Shown: positions 1 to 5,375, counted from the stretch's first letter. The stretch is 5,375 nt of DNA from Acidimicrobiales bacterium (GCA_017883105.1 JADGOF010000184.1:1-5375); one strand, 5' to 3'. Notes: generated by a model from the sequence alone, not told the origin. Program-made: numbers and translations.

Positions 1-182
1 GACCAGATGACCGAATCAGCGGATCGGTCGTACGCCCAGGTGACCGTGGGCAGGCTGTCGCCGGTGAGGTCGATGTCCTGGGACAGCTCGAACGGGTGAT
101 CGGGGAACATCGAGTCCCCGGGCCCAATGCGATCGAACGAAACCGCGCGGCGCCGTCCGTCAAAACTACTCGCAGTGACCAT
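1..182 (-). CDS. Start of an unidentified gene, 3' end beyond the window
   Basis: From the ATG at 182 the minus strand is open for 60 codons to the window edge. It reads MVTASSFDGRRRAVSF, then DRIGPGDSMFPDHPFELSQD, then IDLTGDSLPTVTWAYDRSAD, then SVIW. Third codon positions are strongly G/C from codon 25 onward, as in the other genes here, which supports coding. TGAGGT lies just upstream of the ATG at 182. The alternative ATG at 110 (Met25, MFPDHPFELS) follows CGGGG at a fair distance, and the weaker codon bias before it makes it a real competitor. An in-frame stop precedes 182. The gene starts 64 bp after the ketosynthase stop, on the same strand, so co-transcription is likely. I do not recognise the family, and no signal peptide or membrane segment is seen in this fragment. 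Confidence 0.55.
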   Translation of the reverse strand, partial: MVTASSFDGRRRAVSFDRIGPGDSMFPDHPFELSQDIDLTGDSLPTVTWAYDRSADSVIW

Positions 183-246
183 AGACCTCAGGTATCGGCG
201 TGCTAGCCGTCGATCTTTAGCCTGTGCGGCCGGTCAACTCTGATCT

Positions 247-1464
247 TCAGTCGTCGGATCCCTCGATAATGACAACCGTGTTGTATCCCCCCATGCCGAT
301 GGACGATTTCACCATCAGCCCAGGCAGGCGCGGTGTGCGCCCATCGACCAAGCGTGCGTGACCGGGAGCCACCTGGGGCGGGGCGGGGACGTACCCGGTC
401 TGGAATGCGTAGATGGTGGCCAGAATCTCCACGGCGGCCCCGGCGGCCTGGCAGTGGCCGACCAGTGGCTTGACCGAGAAGATCCCGTGGGCGTCGGGGA
501 ACAGCTCGTCGAGCACCCTCGCCTCCGCTGCGTCACCCATGGCGGTTCCGGTCCCGTGGGCGTTCAGGTAGGCCACTTCGGAAGGGTCGACCCCGGACGT
601 TGCCAGTGCCTCATGGAAGCAGCGGAACATCTCCTTCAGGTCGGGAGCCACGGCCACCAGGTTGTAGGCGTCCATGGTCATCGCTCCGCCCAAGACGGAG
701 GCATACGCCCCATTGCTCTTGTTGGACATCACCATGGCCACGGCGGCCTCACCCCCGACGAATCCACCGCTGCCCTCCTGAAAGGGCCGGCAGGCGTCAA
801 AGGGCGGTCGGTCGAGCACCTGCACGCCGAGGTCACTGAACCGACGCAGGAAGATGGGCAGTCCGGAGACGTCGGTGGCCAGGAGAATCACGTCTGACGC
901 GATGCCCGAGTCGAGCCATGACTTGGCGGTGATCACGCCGGCATTGGCGGAGGCACACATGGCCGACACCGACATGGCCGGACCGTGGAAGTCGTTCTCC
1001 TTCATGAACTGCGAGATCACCGTGGAGGGCATCATGTTGACCCACCGCTTCACTCGGACCCGTTCCTTGTCTCCCTGGTAGAAGTCGCTCCACATCGCGA
1101 CATCGCCCAACACGATGCTGTGGACCACACCGACTGCCGGGCCGGGCTTCCAGCCCCGCTCCGTGGCATCGGTGACGGCTTCGCGAGCGGCGAACCGCAG
1201 GGCCTGCATGAACCGGCTCGGACCGTCGTGCCGGTCCCCCTCATCGGGGATGGTGGAGATGTAGGCCTGACCACCATCGACATAGCCGTCGAGCCCGGTG
1301 GTCAGTTTGACGGAGCTCTCACTGAGCAGAAACCCGTCCCAGATGTGCTTCGTGCCCCATCCATAGCCGGTCACTGCTCCCACTCCGGTAATGCTCATGG
1401 GCGAGTCGCGACCTGATTTGCGCTGTGTGGATGCATGAGAGGACGGCTGGACCGCGTCGGACAT
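247..1464 (-). CDS. Beta-ketoacyl synthase (KAS/FabF-like ketosynthase) family protein
   Basis: The 405-residue protein has the thiolase-fold ketosynthase pattern of decarboxylative Claisen condensation enzymes. Visible marks are ITGVGAVTGYG (25-35), the nucleophile region VSAMCASANAG (166-176, Cys170), NAHGTGTAMGDAAEARVL (301-318, His303), SVKPLVGHCQAAGAAVE (330-346, Lys332 and His337) and the C-terminal loop SSIGMGGYNTVVIIEG (387-402). All catalytic residues are therefore present, unlike chain-length factors, which lose the Cys. The loop is unusual: FabF enzymes have FGFGG here with two gating Phe, whereas this protein has IGMGG. The usual ACASG is MCASA. The ATG at 1464 is chosen because AGGAGGT lies 3 bases upstream; Met23 starts the conserved domain but lacks a good ribosome-binding site. 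The first 22 residues are Ser-rich and look like a flexible tail. No acyl carrier protein, reductase or acyltransferase is visible nearby. The substrate is unknown, and a link to steroid metabolism rests only on position. Confidence 0.88.
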   Translation of the reverse strand: MSDAVQPSSHASTQRKSGRDSPMSITGVGAVTGYGWGTKHIWDGFLLSESSVKLTTGLDGYVDGGQAYISTIPDEGDRHDGPSRFMQALRFAAREAVTDATERGWKPGPAVGVVHSIVLGDVAMWSDFYQGDKERVRVKRWVNMMPSTVISQFMKENDFHGPAMSVSAMCASANAGVITAKSWLDSGIASDVILLATDVSGLPIFLRRFSDLGVQVLDRPPFDACRPFQEGSGGFVGGEAAVAMVMSNKSNGAYASVLGGAMTMDAYNLVAVAPDLKEMFRCFHEALATSGVDPSEVAYLNAHGTGTAMGDAAEARVLDELFPDAHGIFSVKPLVGHCQAAGAAVEILATIYAFQTGYVPAPPQVAPGHARLVDGRTPRLPGLMVKSSIGMGGYNTVVIIEGSDD

Positions 1465-1476
1465 CAGACCTCCTCT
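1465..1476 (-). promoter_or_regulatory. Strong ribosome-binding site of the ketosynthase gene
   Basis: The minus strand reads GAGGAGGTCTG directly before the ATG at 1464, a near-perfect match to the 16S anti-Shine-Dalgarno with short spacing. It fixes the ketosynthase start at the upstream ATG rather than at internal Met23. It is clearly stronger than the G-rich sites before ipdA, ipdB and ipdC. Confidence 0.7.
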
Positions 1477-1728
1477 ACGTCAGGCGAGTCCGAGAAGGTC
1501 TGAGTCAATGGCAATCGACTCTTCGTTCCTCGGCAGGCTATGGCAAGTAATGGTATGGAACAACAGGTATTGAAAGGTCAACACCGCAATTGGTGCTTGT
1601 ACTGCGGGAACACAGTATTGCGCACTCCGTTGGGGCGCACAATGGGCAATTCCATTATTCCATCCCCGGGAAGTCCTATTGAACGTCGACCGTCCACATC
1701 CGGCCTGGTTGATGGGGTGTCGGTCGGC

Positions 1729-1788
1729 ACCGATTGCAGGCCGCAGCCGTCAAATGACGGGAAAAGTCCTCGGGACGTTTACCGATTG
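1729..1788. repeat. Direct repeat ACCGATTG, two copies 52 bp apart
   Basis: The 8-mer ACCGATTG occurs at 1729-1736 and 1781-1788. The start-to-start distance is 52 bp, close to five helical turns, and the pair brackets the palindrome at 1747-1760. An 8-mer recurring within this short span may be chance. Confidence 0.3.
1747..1760. promoter_or_regulatory. Perfect 14-bp palindrome CCGTCA-AA-TGACGG, candidate operator
   Basis: CCGTCA and TGACGG are perfect inverted 6-bp arms separated by 2 bp. The 6-2-6 geometry is the same as the box of KstR2, the TetR-family repressor of ring C/D genes in mycobacteria (consensus AnCAAGnnCTTGnT), but the arm sequence does not match that consensus. It lies about 285 bp upstream of the ketosynthase start and 84 bp past the ipdC stop. 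Binding by any regulator is inference. Confidence 0.35.
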
Positions 1789-1830
1789 GCGATGAGGAAG
1801 AAGCGTCAACTTGCAGTTGGGCACCCTCAC

Positions 1831-1851
1831 GGCAATGACAGGTTCATTGCC
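1831..1851 (-). terminator. Hairpin spanning the ipdC stop codon, without a T run
   Basis: On the minus strand GGCAATGA and TCATTGCC form a perfect 8-bp stem around a 5-base loop (ACCTG). The TGA of ipdC is the last three bases of the left arm. No run of T follows (GTGAGGGTGCCC), so it is not a standard factor-independent terminator. It could protect the 3' end of the ipd message, act with Rho, or attenuate read-through into the ketosynthase gene. The stem itself is plain in the sequence; the role is inferred. Confidence 0.4.
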
Positions 1852-2959
1852 TGTCAGGAGCCGCCCCAAATCGATCCAATACCGCCGTTGCCTCCGAGAC
1901 AATCCGAGCGATCAATTCAGCCACGGTCGGTAGCTCGTCGATCTCGCCCACGACCTGCCCGGTGGGTAGGACGCCGACATCGGTCCGCCCGTCCACCAGC
2001 GCGGCCTTGGTCATCATTGGTGCGTTGGCGGCCATCACCACCTGGGGCCAGGACAACTCATTGCCCTGCTTCATGGCCTGCCCTTCCTTCAGCAGGGCGA
2101 CCAGCGAAGTATCGGTCTCCCGACGGAAGGCGCGGGCATTGGCCAACGCCCTTGGCATGTTGCGCAGCCAGCTCGATCGCTCGAGGTGGTCGACCAATTC
2201 GGTGCGGATCACCCGTTGGGGAGCCCCGTCGACGGCGGTGGACACCACGGTTCCGGTGACCGGGGTCTGCAGGTAGACCTGCTTCACCTCGTCGGGCACC
2301 CGACTCTCCTGGGTGAGGAGGAACCGAGTGCCCATGGCGATCCCCGAGGCACCGTAGGCGAGGGCGGCGACCAGGCCCCGTCCGTCGAAGAATCCGCCGG
2401 CGGCGACCACGGCCACGGTGTCGCCCACCGCGTCCACCACCGCGGGCGTGAGGAGCGAGGTGGGCACCGTCCCGGTGTGCCCTCCGCCTTCACCCCCCTG
2501 GGCGATGACGGCATCGACACCCCAACCCGCCAGCTTTTCGGCATGGCGGCGGGCCCCGATGGTGGGCATGACCACCAGACCGGCGTCCCGGCACCGGGTC
2601 ACCAGCTCGGGCTTTGGGGCCTGGGCGAAACTGGCCACCTTCACGTCGTTGTCGATCATCAGAGCCACTCGGTCACCGACGTCGGCGACATCGGTGCGCA
2701 TGTTGACGCCGAACGGCCGATCCGTCCGGGACCGCACCTGGCCGATGGCCGTGACCAACTCGTCGTACGTCATGGTGGCCGAGGCCAGGATTCCCAGGCC
2801 CCCGGCTTCCGCAGTGGCAGCCACCAGCCGGGGACCGGCTACCCAGCCCATACCGGTCTGTACGATCGGGTAGTCGATCCCGACCAGGTCGCAGAATCGT
2901 GTCCGGAGGGCGGGATGCGCCCGGCCCGGCCCGGTTGCGCCTCCTCCGGGCGTGTTCAC
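1844..2959 (-). CDS. ipdC: IpdC, nitronate monooxygenase-like flavoprotein of steroid C/D-ring degradation
   Basis: This 371-residue FMN-type TIM-barrel protein belongs to the 2-nitropropane dioxygenase/nitronate monooxygenase family. In steroid degraders IpdC acts with the dehydrogenase IpdF to turn 5-OH-HIC-CoA into the substrate of EchA20, so it is a CoA-thioester redox enzyme despite the family name. Visible marks are PIVQTGMGWVAG (31-42), EAGGLGILASATMT (51-64), RPFGVNMRTD (81-90), the flavin-phosphate region QGGEGGGHTG (154-163), AAGGFFDGRG (186-195), YGASGIAMGTRFLL (202-215), and a long C-terminal part with VMAANAPMM (308-316). The frame is open far upstream into ipdB. I place the start at the GTG at 2959 because it overlaps the ipdB stop as GTGA, has GGGAAG about 9 bases upstream, and gives a family-like N-terminus with about 15 extra residues (GGGATGPGRAHPA). 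The stop codon sits inside a hairpin. Confidence 0.92.
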   Translation of the reverse strand: MNTPGGGATGPGRAHPALRTRFCDLVGIDYPIVQTGMGWVAGPRLVAATAEAGGLGILASATMTYDELVTAIGQVRSRTDRPFGVNMRTDVADVGDRVALMIDNDVKVASFAQAPKPELVTRCRDAGLVVMPTIGARRHAEKLAGWGVDAVIAQGGEGGGHTGTVPTSLLTPAVVDAVGDTVAVVAAGGFFDGRGLVAALAYGASGIAMGTRFLLTQESRVPDEVKQVYLQTPVTGTVVSTAVDGAPQRVIRTELVDHLERSSWLRNMPRALANARAFRRETDTSLVALLKEGQAMKQGNELSWPQVVMAANAPMMTKAALVDGRTDVGVLPTGQVVGEIDELPTVAELIARIVSEATAVLDRFGAAPDRQ

Positions 2960-3741
2960 GGTTTGACTTCCCGGTCCCGCAGACCCCGGGGGTCGAGCAC
3001 GTTGCGGATGAGCTCCAGTTCCTCGGGAGTGGGCAGTCGAGTCTCGGGCACGGCGTCGGGGACCACCAATTCGAATCCGGTGGCTCCGATGATCTCCCCG
3101 ATGGTCACACCGGGATGAACAGAGCGCACCCGCATCACCTTGTCGGGAGTCTCGAAGTCGAACACGCCGAGGTTGGACACGACATGGCGGATCTGGTGAA
3201 AGCGAGTGGCGGCCGGTCCGGCGGACGCCGCCCGCGCGTAGCCGACGCCACAGACCACGTCGACCTGTTCGACGAACGATCGGGTGGTGTGGTTGGGGAC
3301 CCAGTAGCTTGTGGTGTGATTGATGGTGTTGCCGGGGGCCCCTCGCACGCCGACCAACTGTGCCTTGGGCCTCGCCCAGTCTCCGATGGCGCTGATGTTC
3401 TGGTTGCCGGTGCGGTCGATCTGCGACGCCATCATGATCAGGTTGCGCCGCCCGGACCACACCACATCGAACACCTTCCGGTAGGGCATGTGGGACTCCA
3501 GCACCAACTCGGTCGGTCGCGCTCCGAGGGCCGGTGCGCCGTCCACCAGTGCGGCGTCGCCGTCGGTGAGTACCAGGTCGGGGGCGAACGTCAAGCGGGC
3601 CAGACGTGCCCCCAGGGCCGGAGCCGTCCCGAATGCACTGGCCATCACCTCACCGTCACCCCGGAACACCTCGGCGCAGGCGATGGCGCAGAACTCGGCC
3701 CGGCTGACACCGGTCGCATCGACGGCGTCGGATGCGCTCAT
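2956..3741 (-). CDS. ipdB: IpdB, beta subunit of the COCHEA-CoA ring-C hydrolase (CoA-transferase family I fold)
   Basis: The 261-residue partner of IpdA resembles the beta subunit of glutaconate CoA-transferase. Visible segments are FAPDLVLTDGDAALVDG (52-68), ASQIDRTGNQNISAIGDWARPK (starting at 105), the glycine-rich GVRGAPGNTINH (131-142), YWVPNHTTRSFVEQVDVVCG (146-165) and the C-terminal HPGVTIGEIIGATGF (209-223). In glutaconate CoA-transferase the covalent catalytic Glu follows APD in an APDCHIIVES context. Here the matching stretch is APDLVLTDGD, with no Glu. This agrees with the known activity of IpdAB as a ring-opening C-C hydrolase rather than a transferase. The ATG at 3741 lies in the ATGA overlap with ipdA and follows a run of six G about 5 bases upstream. 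The TGA stop is embedded in the GTGA that starts ipdC. The length is normal for the family and I see no damage. Confidence 0.92.
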   Translation of the reverse strand: MSASDAVDATGVSRAEFCAIACAEVFRGDGEVMASAFGTAPALGARLARLTFAPDLVLTDGDAALVDGAPALGARPTELVLESHMPYRKVFDVVWSGRRNLIMMASQIDRTGNQNISAIGDWARPKAQLVGVRGAPGNTINHTTSYWVPNHTTRSFVEQVDVVCGVGYARAASAGPAATRFHQIRHVVSNLGVFDFETPDKVMRVRSVHPGVTIGEIIGATGFELVVPDAVPETRLPTPEELELIRNVLDPRGLRDREVKP

Positions 3742-4601
3742 GATGCCCCCCCATCGGGAGTCTCGATGGCCGCCTGGTAGCCGGCCTCATCCGCCTCGAG
3801 GTACTCCTTTGTGAACGCGGACCACCTGTCGGGCTCCGCGGCGGCCGCGACGTAGGCCTTTTGAAACACCTCGTCCCTCGAGTAGTCGGGTACGCACGCG
3901 GTGAAGTGGGCCCCACCCGGGGTCTCCACCACGCCATCGGTCAGCAACCGGCTGATGCACATGGTCTGGAGGGCACCCTCCGAGGCGAACTGGTTGGTGG
4001 CGATGATTCGCTCGGTGGTCATGAACCGGCGTTCGGCGGCTCCGAGGAAGAGCTCGTCGAAGAACGGATCAGGTCCGAGGATCTGGCCTGATCCGGAGGC
4101 ATCGGCCCGGTTGACATGAATGACGGCCGCGTCGAGGCGGAGCGCGGGCATGGCCACCAATTCCTCGCCGTCGTCATAGGGCGAGGTGATCGTGCGCAAC
4201 GACGGATTGACCCGCATCACATCCGAGCCCAGACCGGCGCGGGTCGGCAGGAACGGCACCCGTTGTGCCGCGGCGAAGAGGCCGAGATAGAACATGCCCT
4301 CGTCGATCTCCATCGCCTCGATGGCTCCGGTCTGGCGGGCGGCCTTGAAGTGGGGATCGGTGGGGACGGAGTCGAGGGTCACGAATCCGTAGACCACTTT
4401 CTTCACCTTGCCCGCCGCACAGAGCAGTCCGACATCCGGTCCGCCATAGGAGACGACGGTCAGGTCGGACAGGTCCGACCGCAGGATGGCCCGGACGGCA
4501 GCCATCGGCTTGCGCCGGGACCCCCAGCCACCGATACCGATGGTCATCCCGCTGCGCAGCTCACCCACCAGTTCGTCGAGCGTCAACCGTTTGTCAGCCA
4601 T
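3738..4601 (-). CDS. ipdA: IpdA, alpha subunit of the COCHEA-CoA ring-C hydrolase (CoA-transferase family I fold)
   Basis: The 287-residue protein has the class I CoA-transferase alpha-subunit fold and pairs with IpdB. In M. tuberculosis IpdAB is not a transferase: it hydrolyses the last steroid ring of COCHEA-CoA, a cytoplasmic step of cholesterol catabolism. Visible marks are the N-terminal MADKRLTLDELV, the glycine-rich SGMTIGIGGWGSRRKP (17-32), TVVSYGGPDVGLLCAAGKVK (48-67), the acidic AMEIDEGMFYLGLFAAAQRV (96-115) in the area where the M. tuberculosis catalytic Glu lies, PFLPTRAGLGSDV (116-128), MPALRLDAAVIHVN (151-164) and TPGGAHFTACVPDY (227-240). The ATG at 4601 is chosen because the family begins at this point and a GGGGAA ribosome-binding-like stretch lies about 6 bases upstream. 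Other ATGs in the 71-bp spacer are out of frame. The stop overlaps the ipdB start by 4 bp (ATGA), which suggests translational coupling of the two subunits. Confidence 0.93.
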   Translation of the reverse strand: MADKRLTLDELVGELRSGMTIGIGGWGSRRKPMAAVRAILRSDLSDLTVVSYGGPDVGLLCAAGKVKKVVYGFVTLDSVPTDPHFKAARQTGAIEAMEIDEGMFYLGLFAAAQRVPFLPTRAGLGSDVMRVNPSLRTITSPYDDGEELVAMPALRLDAAVIHVNRADASGSGQILGPDPFFDELFLGAAERRFMTTERIIATNQFASEGALQTMCISRLLTDGVVETPGGAHFTACVPDYSRDEVFQKAYVAAAAEPDRWSAFTKEYLEADEAGYQAAIETPDGGAS

Positions 4602-4672
4602 GCGCGTTCCCCGATCGGTGCCATGGTGTCCTTGCGTATCCGGTCATGTTCGCTCTCACCCTGGGTTGCCCG

Positions 4673-5375
4673 CTACTTGGTGGTGTCGGCGTCGCGCTTC
4701 TCGACGAACGCGGCCCGCTGCTCATTGGCCACGCCGGCGACGTGGAGCTCGTAGGTGAACCCCTGCTCGAGCCGGTAGCTGGCCTTCACGTCGACCGGGT
4801 CGATCCCGTTGAGCGATTCCTTGGCCCGTCGGATGATGGTCGGGCTCTTGGAGGCAATGTCGGTGGCCACCTCGTAGGCCGCCTCGATCAGCTGGTCCCG
4901 CGGAACCACTCGCAGAACCGACCCGTAGTGATGGAGCTCGGCGGCAGTGGCCGGCTTGGCCGTGTAGACCATCGAGCGCATTCGGTGCTGGGGAACCAGA
5001 CGTGAGAGATGGGTGGCCCCACCGAGTGCACCCCGGTCCACCTCGGGGAGCCCGAAGGTGGCGTCCTCGGACGCCACGATGACGTCGCAGTTCCCCACGA
5101 TGCCGACTCCTCCGCCCAGACAGAACCCGTGCACGGCCGCGATGACCGGCACCTCGCACTCGTACATGGCGGCGAATGCGGCGAAGCACCCTCGATTGGC
5201 CCCAATCAGTGCCTGGTCGCCTTCGGCCTGAATCTCCTTGATGTCGACCCCGGCGCAGAAGCCACGACCTTCGGCGCGCACGATGACCACCCGGTTGTCG
5301 GGAACCCGCCCGGCGGCGATCACCGCGTCGGCCAGGCTGAACCAGCCGGCGACATCCAGGGCATTGACCGGAGGA
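4673..5375 (-). CDS. echA20: EchA20-type enoyl-CoA hydratase/isomerase family hydrolase (steroid D-ring cleavage), 5' end cut by window
   Basis: This crotonase-superfamily enzyme is known in M. tuberculosis to hydrolyse the five-membered D ring of the bicyclic indene-carboxyl-CoA intermediate (HIEC-CoA), giving COCHEA-CoA. The reading frame stays open to the window edge: upstream of the GTG at 5323 it reads PPVNALDVAGWFSLADA, the typical N-terminal crotonase segment. The GTG is therefore an internal Val, and only about the first 20 residues are missing. 233 residues are visible, against roughly 250 for the family. The first oxyanion-hole segment is GFCAGVDIKE (visible residues 38-47) and the second is HGFCLGGGVGI (82-92). 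The Glu that follows GGGC in classical hydratases (rat Glu144) is replaced by Gly, while the second acidic position is kept in LPEVDRGALGG. This fits a hydrolase rather than a hydratase. The stop is TAG. Next comes ipdA after 71 bp, the order seen in M. tuberculosis. The family call is certain; the EchA20 call rests on remembered similarity plus context. Confidence 0.9.
   Translation of the reverse strand, partial: PPVNALDVAGWFSLADAVIAAGRVPDNRVVIVRAEGRGFCAGVDIKEIQAEGDQALIGANRGCFAAFAAMYECEVPVIAAVHGFCLGGGVGIVGNCDVIVASEDATFGLPEVDRGALGGATHLSRLVPQHRMRSMVYTAKPATAAELHHYGSVLRVVPRDQLIEAAYEVATDIASKSPTIIRRAKESLNGIDPVDVKASYRLEQGFTYELHVAGVANEQRAAFVEKRDADTTK

Larger units (their letters stand above)
1465..1843. 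other. 379-bp intergenic stretch between ipdC and the ketosynthase gene
   Basis: No convincing gene is present. The stretch is visibly richer in A/T than the flanking genes, especially 1500-1680. It separates the ipd genes from the ketosynthase gene on the same strand, so a promoter for the latter is expected. The best match I see on the minus strand is TTGACC (1581-1576) with CATACC (1558-1553) at 17-bp spacing, or TACCAT (1555-1550) at 20-bp spacing; both are poor. Small inverted repeats are present: AATGG/CCATT (1641-1656), TGCGC/GCGCA (1619-1639), TCGGT/ACCGA (1720-1733) and CAACT/AGTTG (1807-1819). The 14-bp palindrome at 1747-1760 is the most operator-like element and is listed separately, as are the hairpin at the ipdC stop and the ACCGATTG repeats. 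Confidence 0.6.

Noticed and set aside
157..165. CCGTCAAAA, resembling a half-site of the 14-bp palindrome
   Set aside because: The second arm is absent and the site lies inside the partial coding sequence; likely chance.
1550..1581. TTGACC with CATACC or TACCAT as a minus-strand promoter of the ketosynthase gene
   Set aside because: The -10 matches are weak or the spacing is too long; not strong enough for a separate feature.
1540..2259. Plus-strand open frame starting in the gap, with a CLYCG (CxxC) motif near the start
   Set aside because: It runs more than 400 bases antisense through ipdC, the predicted protein is Arg/Pro-rich low complexity as expected for an antisense GC-rich frame, and only one CxxC is present.
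2186..3118. Long plus-strand open frame antisense to ipdC and ipdB
   Set aside because: Composition is typical of a shadow frame in GC-rich DNA, and the minus strand here holds two well-recognised enzymes.
1844..3460. 538-residue open frame extending ipdC upstream through ipdB
   Set aside because: The first 167 residues are Arg/His/Pro-rich out-of-frame translation of ipdB; the IpdC family begins at the GTG at 2959.
2899..3780. Long plus-strand open frame antisense to ipdB
   Set aside because: It has no recognisable motif and mirrors the codon bias of ipdB on the other strand.
4602..4672. Possible KstR2 box or internal promoter between echA20 and ipdA
   Set aside because: Only a lone CTTG is present with no inverted CAAG at the right spacing, and no convincing -10/-35 pair was found.

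Overview
The window comes from a GC-rich actinobacterium. All credible genes lie on the minus strand, so transcription runs from position 5375 down to 1. The four genes at the upstream (right) side are recognisable from remembered family sequences as the steroid C/D-ring degradation set, in the same order as in Mycobacterium tuberculosis: echA20 (cut by the window edge), ipdA, ipdB, ipdC. This supports an aerobic steroid (sterol or bile-acid type) degrader. I cannot tell from sequence alone whether it is a mycolic-acid actinobacterium or a more distant lineage such as Acidimicrobiia.

Layout from right to left: echA20, 5'-truncated (4673-5375); a 71-bp spacer; ipdA (3738-4601); ipdB (2956-3741), overlapping ipdA by 4 bp (ATGA); ipdC (1844-2959), overlapping ipdB by 4 bp (GTGA); a 379-bp AT-richer non-coding stretch (1465-1843) with a hairpin at the ipdC stop and a perfect 14-bp palindrome; a ketosynthase-family gene (247-1464) with a strong Shine-Dalgarno; a 64-bp spacer; and the first 60 codons of an unidentified gene that runs off the left edge (1-182).

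In the pathway established in M. tuberculosis and Rhodococcus, the last two steroid rings are handled as CoA thioesters. IpdF (not in this window) and IpdC oxidise 5-OH-HIC-CoA to the EchA20 substrate. EchA20 hydrolyses the five-membered D ring to give COCHEA-CoA. The IpdAB heterodimer then hydrolyses the six-membered C ring, and a thiolase yields MOODA-CoA. The window therefore encodes three consecutive steps of that route. The overlaps of ipdA/ipdB and ipdB/ipdC suggest translational coupling.

The left third is less expected. The ketosynthase keeps the Cys-His-His and Lys active-site residues but has non-aromatic residues in the C-terminal loop where FabF-type enzymes have two gating phenylalanines. 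It has no acyl carrier protein or other fatty-acid synthesis gene beside it in the window. Whether it belongs to the steroid pathway or only adjoins it cannot be settled here. I found no RNA genes, mobile elements or CRISPR arrays.
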